Shown here: one piece after another, positions 6,799 to 15,150 of the stretch
Numbering within the stretch: position 1 is the stretch's first letter
Layout of the letters: every line of letters starts with the position of its first letter
Source: Amycolatopsis azurea DSM 43854
Lineage (GTDB): Bacteria > Actinomycetota > Actinomycetes > Mycobacteriales > Pseudonocardiaceae
DNA: 42,377 bases
Direction of reading: 5' to 3'
Assembly (NCBI RefSeq): GCF_001995215.1
Contig: NZ_MUXN01000001.1
Span: 480,953-523,329, forward strand
The notes under the pieces: generated by a model
The model's input: only the letters and a program-made list of their open reading frames with translations
Databases searched by the model: none
Told to the model about the DNA's origin: nothing
Program-made: the position numbers and the translations under genes

Positions 6799-8394
6799 AT
6801 GCGGGTCGACACGGTTTACGAGAACGCCCGGTTCCTCACTGGCACGGGGGAATCCGTAGCGCTGGCGGCACTGAACGGCCGAATTGTGGCGTTGGGCCAT
6901 GACGCGGCCGCGCTTTCCGCGAAGAAGCGCGTCGACCTCGGCGGTTCGGTGGTGGTGCCCGGTTTCCACGACGCGCACAACCACATGGCCTGGTTCGGCA
7001 TGGCGCTCGACGACGTCGCGCTGTCGGACTGCCGCAGCGTCGAGGAGGTTTACGACGCCGTCGCGCGGCGCGCGGCCGAGATCCCGCCGGGCGGTTGGAT
7101 CATCGGCAGCGGCTACGACCAGAACAAGCTCGTGGGCGGCCATCCGACGCGGCAGGGGCTCGACCGCGCCGCCCCCGGGCATCTCGTGCGGCTCAAGCAC
7201 ACGTCCGGGCACATGACCGTGGTCAACTCCGCCGTCCTTGAGCGGCTGGACCTGGGGAACGTGCCGGTGGGCGGTGACGTCGTCCGCGATGAGGACGGCT
7301 CACCGACCGGCCTGCTGCGGGAGCAGGCCCAGCTCCTGCTGCGGCCGCTGACCTATCCGACGCCGGTCGAGCGGGTCGTCCGCGGGCTGGACAGGGCGAG
7401 CGAGCGCTACCTGGCCGAGGGCATCACGAGCGTCCAGGAGGCCGGGATCGGCGGGGGCCTCGTGGGGGAGACCCCCGCCGAACTGGCCGCGTACCAGGTC
7501 GCGCGTGATCGCGGGGTGCTGCGCGTGCGGAGCACGGTGATGGTCGCGGCGAGTGTGCTCCACGACCTCGACGCCGGGGCGGGCTTCGGACTCGACCTGG
7601 GGATGCGCACCGGCTTCGGCGACGAATGGCTGCGGATCGGCGCGATGAAGCTGTTCGCCGACGGCTCGCTGATCGGCCGGACCTGCGCGATGCACGAGCC
7701 GTTCGCGGGCGAACCGGACAACGTCGGCTACTTCCAGGTGCCCGAGGACGAGATCGCGAGGACGATCGCCGCCGCGCACCAGGCCGGCTGGCAGATCGCG
7801 ACGCACGCCATCGGCGACCGCGCGATCACCGTCGTCCTCGACGCCTACGAGGCCGCGCTGAAGGCCACCCCACGCCCCGATCACCGGCACCGCATCGAGC
7901 ACTGCGCGGTGCTGCGGCCCGAGGAGCTGAAGCGGCTGGCGTCGCTGGGGCTGATCGCGTCACCGCAGGGCCGGTTCGTCAACGAGATCGGCGACGGGAT
8001 GCGTGCCGCGCTCGGCCCCGAGCGCGAGCCGTGGTGCTACCGGCTCAAGAGCCTGCTCGACGCGGGATGCGTGCTCCCCGCCAGCTCCGACCGCCCGGTC
8101 GTCGAAGGCGCGCCGCTGCTCGCGCTGGCCGACATGGTGCGGCGGAAGACCGCGTCCGGGGTCGTGCTGGGTCCCGATGAGCGGCTCACGCCCACCGAAG
8201 CCTTGCGCGCGTACACCTACGGTTCCGCGTACGCCGCTTTCGCCGAGAAGGACCTGGGCACGCTGGAGATCGGCAAGCTCGCGGACTTCGCCGTCCTCTC
8301 GGCCGACCCGACCGACGAGTCCACTTTGGATGCGATCCACGTCGTCGCCACCGCCGTCGGCGGCGACCTCGTCTACGAACGGAGCGGAGACTGA
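6799..8394 (+). CDS. Amidohydrolase family protein (YtcJ-like, Amidohydro_3)
   Basis: A 531-aa metal-dependent hydrolase. The strand-1 HxH metal motif is His60 and His62 (GFHDAHNH); ATHAIGDRAI, HRIEHC and the C-terminal DRPVVEGAPL region carry the later metal and catalytic positions. C-terminal LEIGKLADFAVLSADP returns to the small beta-sandwich typical of the family. Length is normal. YtcJ relatives hydrolyse amide, imide or cyclic C-N bonds of largely unknown substrates. It is divergent from the hydratase operon, has a candidate leaderless promoter, and overlaps the next gene by 1 nt (TGATG). No signal peptide is seen. Confidence 0.9.
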   Translation: MRVDTVYENARFLTGTGESVALAALNGRIVALGHDAAALSAKKRVDLGGSVVVPGFHDAHNHMAWFGMALDDVALSDCRSVEEVYDAVARRAAEIPPGGWIIGSGYDQNKLVGGHPTRQGLDRAAPGHLVRLKHTSGHMTVVNSAVLERLDLGNVPVGGDVVRDEDGSPTGLLREQAQLLLRPLTYPTPVERVVRGLDRASERYLAEGITSVQEAGIGGGLVGETPAELAAYQVARDRGVLRVRSTVMVAASVLHDLDAGAGFGLDLGMRTGFGDEWLRIGAMKLFADGSLIGRTCAMHEPFAGEPDNVGYFQVPEDEIARTIAAAHQAGWQIATHAIGDRAITVVLDAYEAALKATPRPDHRHRIEHCAVLRPEELKRLASLGLIASPQGRFVNEIGDGMRAALGPEREPWCYRLKSLLDAGCVLPASSDRPVVEGAPLLALADMVRRKTASGVVLGPDERLTPTEALRAYTYGSAYAAFAEKDLGTLEIGKLADFAVLSADPTDESTLDAIHVVATAVGGDLVYERSGD

Positions 8395-8843
8395 TGCCGG
8401 TACGGGACGCCGTCGCGGACGACATCGAGGAGATCTGCGCGCTCATCGAGGAGCACGCGGTCTACGAGGACAAACACGATCTGAAGCTGGACCGCCGGGA
8501 GATGGCCGGGTTCCTCTTCGGACCCGATCCGAAGGCGTGGGTGGTGCTCGCCACCCCGCCGGACGAACCGGGCAAGGTGGCGGGCTTCGCTTTCTGCAGC
8601 TGGAACTTCTCCACCTGGGAGGCCAGGCCGGGGATCTGGCTCGACGACCTCTTCGTGCGCCCGGAACACCGCCGGTACGGCCTCGGGCGCGAGCTGCTCG
8701 ACGAGCTGAGCGCGCGGACTCCCGGGCGGGTCGAATGGGACATGCAGGAGGGCAACGAGAAGGGCGAGGCGTTCTACGCCCAGCTCGGCGCCGACCCCGT
8801 CCCCGGCTGGATCCGGTACCGCTGGCGACCGCACGCTGGGTGA
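8394..8843 (+). CDS. GNAT family N-acetyltransferase
   Basis: A 149-aa GCN5-related acyltransferase. It opens with the usual VRDAVADDIEEICALIEEHA and has the acetyl-CoA pyrophosphate-binding loop in RRYGLGRELLDEL (about 100-112), preceded by the beta-4 strand WLDDLFVRPEH. The C-terminal EAFYAQLGADPV is also typical. Its ATG shares one base with the amidohydrolase stop, so the two are co-translated and may act on the same amine-containing compound. The acceptor substrate cannot be predicted. Confidence 0.88.
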   Translation: MPVRDAVADDIEEICALIEEHAVYEDKHDLKLDRREMAGFLFGPDPKAWVVLATPPDEPGKVAGFAFCSWNFSTWEARPGIWLDDLFVRPEHRRYGLGRELLDELSARTPGRVEWDMQEGNEKGEAFYAQLGADPVPGWIRYRWRPHAG

Positions 8844-8865
8844 GCCGCGGCCAAGCGGCAAGCCG

Positions 8866-8871
8866 TAAACT
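8866..8871 (+). promoter_or_regulatory. Leaderless -10 hexamer of the DtxR-family gene
   Basis: TAAACT ends 7 nt before the ATG at 8879 and no Shine-Dalgarno is present, consistent with a leaderless message. The AlkB gene start (11440) has a closely similar context, AAACTCGACCC before its GTG. Confidence 0.4.
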
Positions 8872-8878
8872 CGCACCC

Positions 8879-9562
8879 ATGGGTGAAGGGGCGAACCGCA
8901 GGTCGTCGTCGGTGGAGGACTACGTCCGGGTGATCTACGGGCTGGTGGAGCGCGGTGAGGCCGTCACCAACACGTCACTGGCCGGACGGCTGGAGGTCAG
9001 CCCGTCCTCGGCGTCCGGCATGGTCACCAAGCTGTCGCAGCTGGGGCTGGTCGCGCACGTCCCGTACCGCGGGATCGAACTGACCACCGAGGGCAGGCAG
9101 CTCGCCCGTTCGGTGCTCCGGCGCCACCGGCTGATCGAGACGTACCTCGTGTCCGAACTCGGCTACACCTGGGACGAGGTGCACGCCGAGGCCGACGCGC
9201 TCGAACACGCGGTGTCGGACAGGCTCGTCGAGCGGATCGCGGCGAAGCTCGGCAACCCGGTCCGCGACCCGCACGGCGACCCGATCCCCGCGCCCGACGG
9301 CAGCGTCGAGGAGATGCCGATGCGCATCCTCGACGACCTCCCGCCCGGCGCGGTCGGCGAGATCGTCCGCGTCTGGGACACCGACCCGGAACTCCTGCGC
9401 TACCTCACCGAGCACTCGATCGGCCTCGGCGAACGGATCGAGGTCGTCGAGCGCCAGCCGTTCGGCGGCCCGATGGTGGTCAAGGTCGGCTCGCCGCCGG
9501 ACGCGGCGACGCACGCCATCGGCAAGGAGATCGCGCAGGCACTGTCGGTCGCGCTGCGCTGA
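8879..9562 (+). CDS. DtxR-family metalloregulator, MntR-like metal site
   Basis: A 227-aa regulator with an N-terminal winged helix (about 10-75, SLAGRLEVSPSSASGMVTKL), a dimerisation/metal domain (about 78-140) and a C-terminal SH3-like FeoA domain. By alignment from memory, the IdeR/DtxR ligands Met10 and Cys102 are replaced by Asp14 and Asp106, while the Glu-His pair is kept (Glu109, His110). Asp at the Met10 position is the hallmark of manganese-selective MntR. I therefore predict Mn(II)-dependent repression rather than iron sensing, but with a long DtxR-like architecture. The start is set by the -10/ATG spacing; the much longer frame upstream is spurious. Confidence 0.85.
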   Translation: MGEGANRRSSSVEDYVRVIYGLVERGEAVTNTSLAGRLEVSPSSASGMVTKLSQLGLVAHVPYRGIELTTEGRQLARSVLRRHRLIETYLVSELGYTWDEVHAEADALEHAVSDRLVERIAAKLGNPVRDPHGDPIPAPDGSVEEMPMRILDDLPPGAVGEIVRVWDTDPELLRYLTEHSIGLGERIEVVERQPFGGPMVVKVGSPPDAATHAIGKEIAQALSVALR

Positions 9563-9583
9563 CCCGCGACCGGCGTGCCTCGC

Positions 9584-9600
9584 GTGTCCACTGTGGACAC
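9584..9600. terminator. Short perfect hairpin after the DtxR-family gene; contains palindrome copy 2
   Basis: Arms GTGTCCAC and GTGGACAC flank a single T, 21 nt past the DtxR-family stop. It could act as a terminator, but it also holds a copy of the recurrent TCCACTGTGGA palindrome (9587-9597), so the dyad may have another purpose. The rest of 9563-9778 holds no gene I can support. Confidence 0.4.
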
Positions 9601-9778
9601 CTACCGGACGGACGGCACGCGTGGTGGGAATTTTCCCTACGTCTCTGCATAATTCGAATTCCGCGCAGGTCACCCACATGCCGTGCGGATGAGTGATCTA
9701 AGGCCCTTCCGATCATGTGTTCCCGCGCCTAGGCTGCGCTATTCCGGGTGGCTAAGCGAGCGTGCGAAGGCGATGACG

Positions 9779-10159
9779 ATGACCGGTCAGCGGACACACA
9801 CCATCGACCGGGGGGTGGCGGAAGGACGTGAACTCAGGCGGCTGCTGGAGACCGGGCCGTTCGCGGACGCCCTCAGGGCGGCGATCAGGGCGAGGGGTCT
9901 CGGTCTCGACCGGATCCGGTACCGGCTGCGAGGGCGGGGGTGCTCGGTCAGTCTCGCGACACTGAGCCACTGGCAGTCCGGCCGCTGCCGTCCGGAACGG
10001 CCGGAATCCCTGCTGGTACTGAAGAATCTCGAGGAGATACTCGGGGTTCCACCGGAGTCGTTGTCGCGGCTTCTCGGGCCGCCACGCGGACGGGCGGCCC
10101 GGTGTACGGTGCCCGGCGAGGGCCTGGTGACGCAGCGAGGCCGGGACACGGGAACGTAG
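9779..10159 (+). CDS. Small helix-turn-helix DNA-binding protein
   Basis: A 126-aa basic protein. LDRIRYRLRGRGCSVSLATLSHWQSGRCRPERPESL (about 40-75) reads as an XRE-like helix-turn-helix, followed by VLKNLEEILGVPPESLSRLLG, a segment common after the HTH in actinobacterial regulators. No sensor domain follows, so it may be a stand-alone DNA-binding adaptor. I chose the second of two close ATGs because GAAGG at 9766-9770 is 8 nt from it but only 2 nt from the first (9773). The alcohol dehydrogenase starts 10 nt after its stop, so the two are co-transcribed. Confidence 0.72.
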   Translation: MTGQRTHTIDRGVAEGRELRRLLETGPFADALRAAIRARGLGLDRIRYRLRGRGCSVSLATLSHWQSGRCRPERPESLLVLKNLEEILGVPPESLSRLLGPPRGRAARCTVPGEGLVTQRGRDTGT

Positions 10160-10169
10160 AGGAGAGCCG

Positions 10170-11228
10170 GTGCGGGCGGTCGTCTTCGAGGAGTTCGGCG
10201 TACTGCCCGAGGTGCGCGAGGTGCCGGATCCGGTCGCGCCGCCGGGCGGGGTGGTGATCGCCGTCGAGGCGACCGGGGTGTGTCGCAGCGACTGGCACTC
10301 CTGGCAGGGGCACGACACGTCGGTGACGCTGCCGCACGTCGCCGGGCACGAGCTCGCCGGCCGGATCGCGTCGCTCGGCGAGGGCGTCCGCGGCTGGTCG
10401 GCGGGTGACCGGGTGACGGTGCCGTTCGTCTGCGCGTGCGGCACCTGTGCCCAGTGCGCGGCGGGTGACCAGCAGATCTGCGACCGCGAGTTCCAGCCGG
10501 GCGCGACCCACTGGGGCTCGTTCGCCGAGTACGTCGCTCTCGAGAACGCCGAGGTCAACCTCGTGGCGCTGCCGGACTCGCTGTCCTCGGCCGAGGCGGC
10601 GGCGCTGGGCTGCCGGTTCGGGACGGCGTTCCGGGCGGTGCTGCGCCAAGGCGGGGTCCGGCCCGGTCAGCAGGTCGCGGTCCACGGCTGCGGTGGCGTC
10701 GGTGCCTCGGCGATCCTGCTGGCGGTCGCGGCCGGCGCGTCGGTCGTCGCGGTGGATCCGTCTCCGCGGGCCAGGGCGCTGGCGACGCGGATGGGGGCCG
10801 CCCTGGTCGTCGATCCGTCCACGTTCGAAGGCCACGAGGCCGTCGCTCTGCACGTCCGGGAGCTGACCGGCGGCGGCGCGCACGTCTCCCTCGACTGCCT
10901 CGGCTCGCCGTCCACCTGCGCGGCGTCGATCGGCAGCCTCCGGAAGCGGGGACGGCACGTCCAGGCCGGGCTGATGCCGCCCGCGCAGGGCATCGCGCCG
11001 ATCCCGATGCACCGGGTGATCGGCGGGGAACTGGAGATCGTCGGCATCCACGGGCTGCAAGCGCACGAGTACCCCGAGATGCTGCGGGTGGTGGAGACCG
11101 CCGGAATCGACCTGGAGGCCATGATCGGCAAGCGCGTCGGCCTCGACGACGTCCCGGCGGTGCTGGCGGCGATGAACGACCCTGTCCCGGCCCAGGCCGG
11201 GGTGACGGTGGTCGAACTCGCGCGGTAA
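10170..11228 (+). CDS. Zinc-dependent alcohol dehydrogenase (MDR superfamily)
   Basis: A 352-aa medium-chain dehydrogenase/reductase. The catalytic zinc site is GVCRSDWH near residue 40 with GHE (about 60-62); the structural zinc loop has four cysteines in CACGTCAQC...C (about 90-108). The Rossmann motif is HGCGGVGASAI (about 172-182). It should oxidise an alcohol or reduce an aldehyde with NAD(P)(H). Length is normal. The GTG start has AGAGGAGA 5-12 nt upstream. It is the second gene after the small HTH protein, which may regulate it. Confidence 0.9.
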   Translation: MRAVVFEEFGVLPEVREVPDPVAPPGGVVIAVEATGVCRSDWHSWQGHDTSVTLPHVAGHELAGRIASLGEGVRGWSAGDRVTVPFVCACGTCAQCAAGDQQICDREFQPGATHWGSFAEYVALENAEVNLVALPDSLSSAEAAALGCRFGTAFRAVLRQGGVRPGQQVAVHGCGGVGASAILLAVAAGASVVAVDPSPRARALATRMGAALVVDPSTFEGHEAVALHVRELTGGGAHVSLDCLGSPSTCAASIGSLRKRGRHVQAGLMPPAQGIAPIPMHRVIGGELEIVGIHGLQAHEYPEMLRVVETAGIDLEAMIGKRVGLDDVPAVLAAMNDPVPAQAGVTVVELAR

Positions 11229-11314
11229 CCGGGTGCACGCATTGTGGTCAACCCGCCGATCGGACTAATCCGAAAGGTGGTTTCTCCCGGCCGGTTGTGG
11301 AAGGTTTCTTCGCT

Positions 11315-11452
11315 GTGACAGTCAGGGCTGCTCCGTCCCGTCCGCGGTTGGCCGAGCGCGTGCTGCGACGGTTCGCCGCGGCCGGTGTCCTCGTGCGGGG
11401 CCACCGGATCATCGGCGCGCGCCCTGGCAAACTCGACCCGTGGACGCGCTGA
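11315..11452 (+). CDS. Possible small ORF, 45 aa, overlapping the AlkB-like start
   Basis: A GTG with GGAAGG 10 nt upstream opens a 45-codon frame ending 13 nt inside the AlkB-like gene. The peptide is very basic (RLAERVLRRFAAAGVLVRG). Its reading frame, ribosome site and overlap would fit a leader peptide coupled to the downstream gene, but a frame this short can occur by chance in GC-rich DNA. It may simply be untranslated 5' sequence. Confidence 0.25.
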   Translation: MTVRAAPSRPRLAERVLRRFAAAGVLVRGHRIIGARPGKLDPWTR

Positions 11453-12069
11453 TCCCTCGCCCGCGCGCCGAAGTCGCGCCCGGTGCCGTGCATGTGCCCG
11501 ACTGGCTCGACCTCGACGCGCAACGCCGCCTGGTCGAAGCCTGCCGAAGCTGGCGTGGTTACCGGCGGACGCGGCTGCCGAACGGCGGCGTCATGTCGGT
11601 GCGGACGGTCTGTCTCGGCTGGCACTGGTACCCGTACCGGTACTCGAAGGTGACCGACGACGGCTCGCCGGTGCTCCCGTTCCCTTCGTGGCTGGGCGAT
11701 CTCGGTCGGCGGGCCGTTCTCGACGCCTATGGGTCTTCGTCGTACGAGCCGGACATCGCGCTGGTGAACTTCTACGACTCCGCCGCGAAGATGGGGATGC
11801 ACCAAGACAAGGACGAGGCCTCGCTGGAGCCCGTCGTGTCGCTGAGCCTCGGGGACGCGTGCGTCTTCCGGTTCGGGAACACGTCGGATCGCGGGCGGCC
11901 GTACACGGATGTCGATCTGCGGTCGGGGGATCTGTTCGTGTTCGGCGGGGAGTCGCGGCTGGCCTTCCACGGGGTGCCGCGGGTGTCGCCGGGGACCGCG
12001 GATCCCGAGCTGGGGTTGGCGGGGCGGTTGAACATCACGCTGCGGGTCTCGGGATTTCCACGCAATTAG
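11440..12069 (+). CDS. alkB: Alpha-ketoglutarate-dependent dioxygenase, AlkB family
   Basis: A 209-aa Fe(II)/2-oxoglutarate dioxygenase expected to demethylate alkylated bases (1-methyladenine, 3-methylcytosine) in DNA or RNA. The iron facial triad is His121, Asp123 (MHQDKDE) and His177 (AFHGV), and the 2-oxoglutarate/substrate motif RxNxTxR is Arg196-Arg202 (RLNITLR). WHWYPYRYS provides the usual aromatic nucleotide-recognition lid. Length matches E. coli AlkB. The GTG start has no Shine-Dalgarno, but CAAACT lies 6 nt upstream, so a leaderless message is possible. It stands alone, without an ada gene nearby. Confidence 0.9.
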   Translation: MDALIPRPRAEVAPGAVHVPDWLDLDAQRRLVEACRSWRGYRRTRLPNGGVMSVRTVCLGWHWYPYRYSKVTDDGSPVLPFPSWLGDLGRRAVLDAYGSSSYEPDIALVNFYDSAAKMGMHQDKDEASLEPVVSLSLGDACVFRFGNTSDRGRPYTDVDLRSGDLFVFGGESRLAFHGVPRVSPGTADPELGLAGRLNITLRVSGFPRN

Positions 12070-12097
12070 CCGACCGAATGCGTTACGGAACAGGCCC

Positions 12098-12955
12098 TCA
12101 GACGAGCCGGAACCGCACTTGCTGCCCCGGCCGCACCTGGGCGGCCAGATCCAGATCCGCTTCCTCCACGACCGCGATCACCGGATAGCCCCCGGTCACC
12201 GGATGGTCGGCGAGGAACAGGATCGGCTGCCCCGAAGGAGGAACCTGCACCGCGCCGGGCACGGCGGCCTCGGGCGGCAGCTCGCCGTCCCGAGCCCGCG
12301 ACAGCACGGGCCCATCGAGTCGTACGCCCACCCGATCGACATCGGCGGTGGCGGCATAACCAGAGGAGACCAAAGTGGACAGTGCTTCGGGAACGAACCA
12401 CGGGACCCGGGGGCCCGGGGTGACCCGCAGGACCGGCACGTCGGCCAAGGGGGCACGAGGAGCGAGATCCACGCCGGGGTGGGCCAGTATCGGCCGCCCG
12501 ACCGGCAAGGTCATCCCGGCGGACAGCGCGGGCGGGCCGAGCTTGCCGAGGGTGTCCGTCGCCCGCGCGCCCAGTACAGGAGAGACGTCGATGCCGCCAC
12601 GAACCGCGACGTAGCACCGCAAACCTCGGGAGGCCGTGCCGAGAACGAGTTCGTCGCCGGGGTCCACCGAGATCGGCGAGTCGGGGCCCGCCGCCCGTGC
12701 GCCGACGGTGATCGAGCACGGCGCGCCGGTGACGGCGACGGTCGCCGGGGCGGAGAACCGCAGGACGAGGCCGCCCAGCACGCACTCCAGGGCGGCGTGG
12801 CCCTCGGGGTTCCCGACCAGCCGGTTCGCCAGCCGCAGCGAACCGCGGTCGGCGGCACCGGACCGGCCGACGCCGATCGCGGCCAGGCCGGGGCGCCCGA
12901 GGTCCTGCACGGTGGCGAAGACCCCGGGACGGACCACTTCGATCTTCGCGGTCAT
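12098..12955 (-). CDS. pxpC: 5-oxoprolinase subunit PxpC (KipA/biotin-dependent carboxyltransferase fold)
   Basis: A 285-aa PxpC. It has the family opening VVRPGVFATVQDLGRPG and the conserved GxSGAADRGSLRLANRLVGNPEGHAALE, then YVAVRGGIDVSPVLGARATDT and the C-terminal LADHPVTGGYPVIAVV. PxpABC together hydrolyse 5-oxo-L-proline to glutamate with ATP. The ATG overlaps the PxpB stop (ATGA). It is the last gene of the MFS-DUF1445-pxpA-pxpB-pxpC operon. All three subunits are encoded here, so the enzyme should be functional. Confidence 0.92.
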   Translation of the reverse strand: MTAKIEVVRPGVFATVQDLGRPGLAAIGVGRSGAADRGSLRLANRLVGNPEGHAALECVLGGLVLRFSAPATVAVTGAPCSITVGARAAGPDSPISVDPGDELVLGTASRGLRCYVAVRGGIDVSPVLGARATDTLGKLGPPALSAGMTLPVGRPILAHPGVDLAPRAPLADVPVLRVTPGPRVPWFVPEALSTLVSSGYAATADVDRVGVRLDGPVLSRARDGELPPEAAVPGAVQVPPSGQPILFLADHPVTGGYPVIAVVEEADLDLAAQVRPGQQVRFRLV

Positions 12956-13557
12956 GAAGTGAACCGGATCCGCGTACCCGGCGCGAGGAGGTTCGGCGGG
13001 TCGCGTTCGACGTCCCACACCGGCAGCGCGGTCCGCCCGATCAGCTGCCAGCCGCCGGGCGAGACGTTCGGGTACACCGCCGTGTACTCGCCCGCGATCG
13101 CGACCGACCCGGCGGGCACCCGGGTGCGCGGGCTCGTCCGGCGCGGCAGGTGCAGCGCGGGGTCGAGTCCGGTCAGGTAGGCGAAACCCGGGGCGAAGCC
13201 GCAGAACGCCGACACATAGGTCCCGTCCTCGTGCCGCCGGACGACCGCTTCCGCCGACATGCCGGTGGCCGCGGCGACGTCGGCCAGGTCCGGACCGTCG
13301 TAGCGCACCGGCACGACGATCTCGGCGGCTTCGCGCGGCGCGACGTCCACTGTGGACCGATCGAGGACGTCGCCGGCGAGCCGGTCGTGATGGGTCCGGC
13401 CCGGGTCGAACCGGATGAGCAGGGTCCGCGCGGCCGGAACCAGTTCGACGACGCCGTCCGGCGGGTCCTGCGTCAGTGACGCGTGCAGCCCGAGCACCTC
13501 CGACGAGTCGTCGAAGTCGACCATGGCCGCACGCGCCCCGTAGGGCAGCACCCGCAT
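12952..13557 (-). CDS. pxpB: 5-oxoprolinase subunit PxpB (KipI family)
   Basis: A 201-aa PxpB of normal length. It has the family start RVLPYGARAAMVDFDD, the mid region VVPVRYDGPDLADVA, and the highly conserved FCGFAPGFAYLTGLDP and GSVAIAGEYTAVYPNVSPGGWQLIGRT. It forms the ATP-using complex with PxpC and works with PxpA. The ATG shares a base with the PxpA stop (TGATG); a GTG one codon earlier is equally possible. Copy 3 of the TCCACTGTGGA palindrome falls in the coding sequence. Confidence 0.92.
   Translation of the reverse strand: MRVLPYGARAAMVDFDDSSEVLGLHASLTQDPPDGVVELVPAARTLLIRFDPGRTHHDRLAGDVLDRSTVDVAPREAAEIVVPVRYDGPDLADVAAATGMSAEAVVRRHEDGTYVSAFCGFAPGFAYLTGLDPALHLPRRTSPRTRVPAGSVAIAGEYTAVYPNVSPGGWQLIGRTALPVWDVERDPPNLLAPGTRIRFTS
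13346..13356. repeat. TCCACTGTGGA palindrome, copy 3
   Basis: Perfect 11-bp palindrome inside pxpB, encoding Ser-Thr-Val-Asp. One of five copies in the window. Confidence 0.5.
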
Positions 13558-14330
13558 CACGCGGCCCCGAGGAAGGATCCGATGTGGACACCGGACGCGC
13601 TGAGCCCCGCGCGGATCCGCCGCGCCAGTTCGACGGCGCCGGGTGTGTCACCGTGCACGCACAGCGAATGCGGCCGCAGGGCCAGTTCCGTTCCGTCGAC
13701 GGCGACGACCTTGCCGGTGGCCGCCATCGCGACCGCCCGCTCGGCCACCTCGTCGGCGTCGTGGAGCACGGCACCCGGCAGTTTCCGGGAGACCAGAAGG
13801 CCTTCAGGCGTGTAGGCGCGGTCCGCGAACGCCTCGGCGTACGCGGGGAACCCGGCTTTTTCGGCTTGCCCGGCCATTTCCGACCCCGGCGGGCACAGCA
13901 GCGCGAGCTCGGGGTGGAACCGCCGGATGCCCTCGACCACGGCGCCCGCCTGCTCCGGATCCACCGCGGCCGTGTTGTACAGCGCCCCGTGCGGTTTGAC
14001 GTACCGCACCCGTGTCCCCGCCGCGCGGGCGAACGCGTCGAGCGCGCCGATCTGGTAGAGCACGTCGTCGGCCAGGTCGGCGGGGGCGACGTCCATCGCC
14101 CGCCGCCCGAAGCCCGCCAGGTCCCGGTAGGCGACGTGGGCGCCGATGACGACGCCCCGCTCCGCCGCGCGTTCGCAGACGCGCCGCATCACCGACGGGT
14201 CACCGGCGTGGAAACCGCACGCGACGTTCGCGCTGGTGACGATGTCGAGCATGGCGTCGTCGTCGCCCATCTTCCAGGCGCCGAAACCTTCACCGAGGTC
14301 GCTGTTGAGATCGATGCCGTTGAGATCCAT
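13557..14330 (-). CDS. pxpA: 5-oxoprolinase subunit PxpA (LamB/YcsF family)
   Basis: A 257-aa LamB/YcsF protein of the usual length. DLNSDLGEGFG, the metal-site-like SANVACGFHAGDPSVM and YVKPHGALYN motifs, and late GLLVSRKLPGA and SLCVHGDTPGA are all conserved. PxpA supplies the hydrolytic subunit of the ATP-dependent 5-oxoprolinase. It overlaps DUF1445 by one base upstream and pxpB downstream, giving a tightly coupled operon. Confidence 0.93.
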   Translation of the reverse strand: MDLNGIDLNSDLGEGFGAWKMGDDDAMLDIVTSANVACGFHAGDPSVMRRVCERAAERGVVIGAHVAYRDLAGFGRRAMDVAPADLADDVLYQIGALDAFARAAGTRVRYVKPHGALYNTAAVDPEQAGAVVEGIRRFHPELALLCPPGSEMAGQAEKAGFPAYAEAFADRAYTPEGLLVSRKLPGAVLHDADEVAERAVAMAATGKVVAVDGTELALRPHSLCVHGDTPGAVELARRIRAGLSASGVHIGSFLGAA

Positions 14331-15124
14331 CAGGCCACCCTGAACTCACTGTCGAGTTTGTCGGTCACGAACATGTAGCCCGGCGCGTGCGTGATCGCGA
14401 ACGGCGGCCGCGAGGCCATCAGCGCCGCCTGCGGGGTCACGCCGCACGCCCAGAACACCGGTACGTCACCGGGTTTCGCGTCGACCGGGTCCCCGAAATC
14501 GGGCTTGCCGAGATCAGTGATGCCGAGCGCGGCGGGGTCGCCGATGTGCACGGGAGCGCCGTGCACGGCGGGCATCCCGCGGGTGACGCGCACGGCGTCG
14601 TCGATGCGGCATTCGGGGATCTGCCGCATCGAGACCACCATCGGCCCGTGCAGCCGCCCGGCCGGGACGCATTCGCGGTCCGTCACGTACATCGCCACGT
14701 TGCGGCCCTGGTCGACGTGCCGCAGCGGGATGCCTTCCGCGGCCAGCGCGGCTTCGAAGGTGAAGCTGCACCCGATCGAGAACGCGACCATGTCGCTGCG
14801 CCACAACCCGCTCGCGTCCGGGATCTCGCCGGACAGCGCGCCGTTCTGCCAGACGCGGTAGCGCGGCAGGTCGGTGCGCAGGTCCGCGCCGGGCGCCAGC
14901 CGCGTCGACAGGTCGCCGGGATCGCTGACGTCGAGCACCGGGCAGGGCTGTGGGTTCCGCTGGCAGAACAGCAGGACGTCGTAGGCCCAGTCCTCGGGGA
15001 CGGCGATCAGGTTGGTCTGGGTGAACCCGTTCGCCCAGCCGGTGGTCGGGCGGGCCGTGCCCGCGCGGAACAGGGCGCGGGCCTCGCCGGGGGACAACGT
15101 CGCCGGTTCGTCGAAAGTGGTCAT
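14330..15124 (-). CDS. DUF1445 putative hydro-lyase (D-glutamate cyclase-like)
   Basis: A 264-aa DUF1445 protein. [42 protein letters not shown] and the [15 protein letters not shown]...[12 protein letters not shown] core are characteristic, as is the C-terminal [12 protein letters not shown]...[12 protein letters not shown]. The family is labelled hydro-lyase in databases, but the vertebrate D-glutamate cyclase contains this domain and makes 5-oxo-D-proline from D-glutamate. Sitting directly before pxpABC, a role in forming or isomerising 5-oxoproline is attractive but inferred. A strong AGAGGAGG ribosome site precedes the ATG. Confidence 0.88.
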   Translation of the reverse strand: MTTFDEPATLSPGEARALFRAGTARPTTGWANGFTQTNLIAVPEDWAYDVLLFCQRNPQPCPVLDVSDPGDLSTRLAPGADLRTDLPRYRVWQNGALSGEIPDASGLWRSDMVAFSIGCSFTFEAALAAEGIPLRHVDQGRNVAMYVTDRECVPAGRLHGPMVVSMRQIPECRIDDAVRVTRGMPAVHGAPVHIGDPAALGITDLGKPDFGDPVDAKPGDVPVFWACGVTPQAALMASRPPFAITHAPGYMFVTDKLDSEFRVA

Positions 15125-15150
15125 CGCGGTGCCTCCTCTTCCGATTGTCG

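Noticed and set aside
8003..8878. Long plus-strand frame running into the DtxR-family gene
   Set aside because: The first 290 codons are an Arg/Ser-rich shadow of the amidohydrolase and GNAT genes; the ATG at 8879 with its -10 is a better start.
9741..9762. A second copy of the CTAAGCG operator before the small HTH gene
   Set aside because: Only the left arm and centre (GCTAAGCGAGCG) are present; the right arm is lost, so it is not annotated as a site.
13476..14378. A 300-aa plus-strand frame opposite pxpA
   Set aside because: Arg/His/Pro-rich antisense frame with no family resemblance, overlapped fully by clear pxpA and pxpB sequence.
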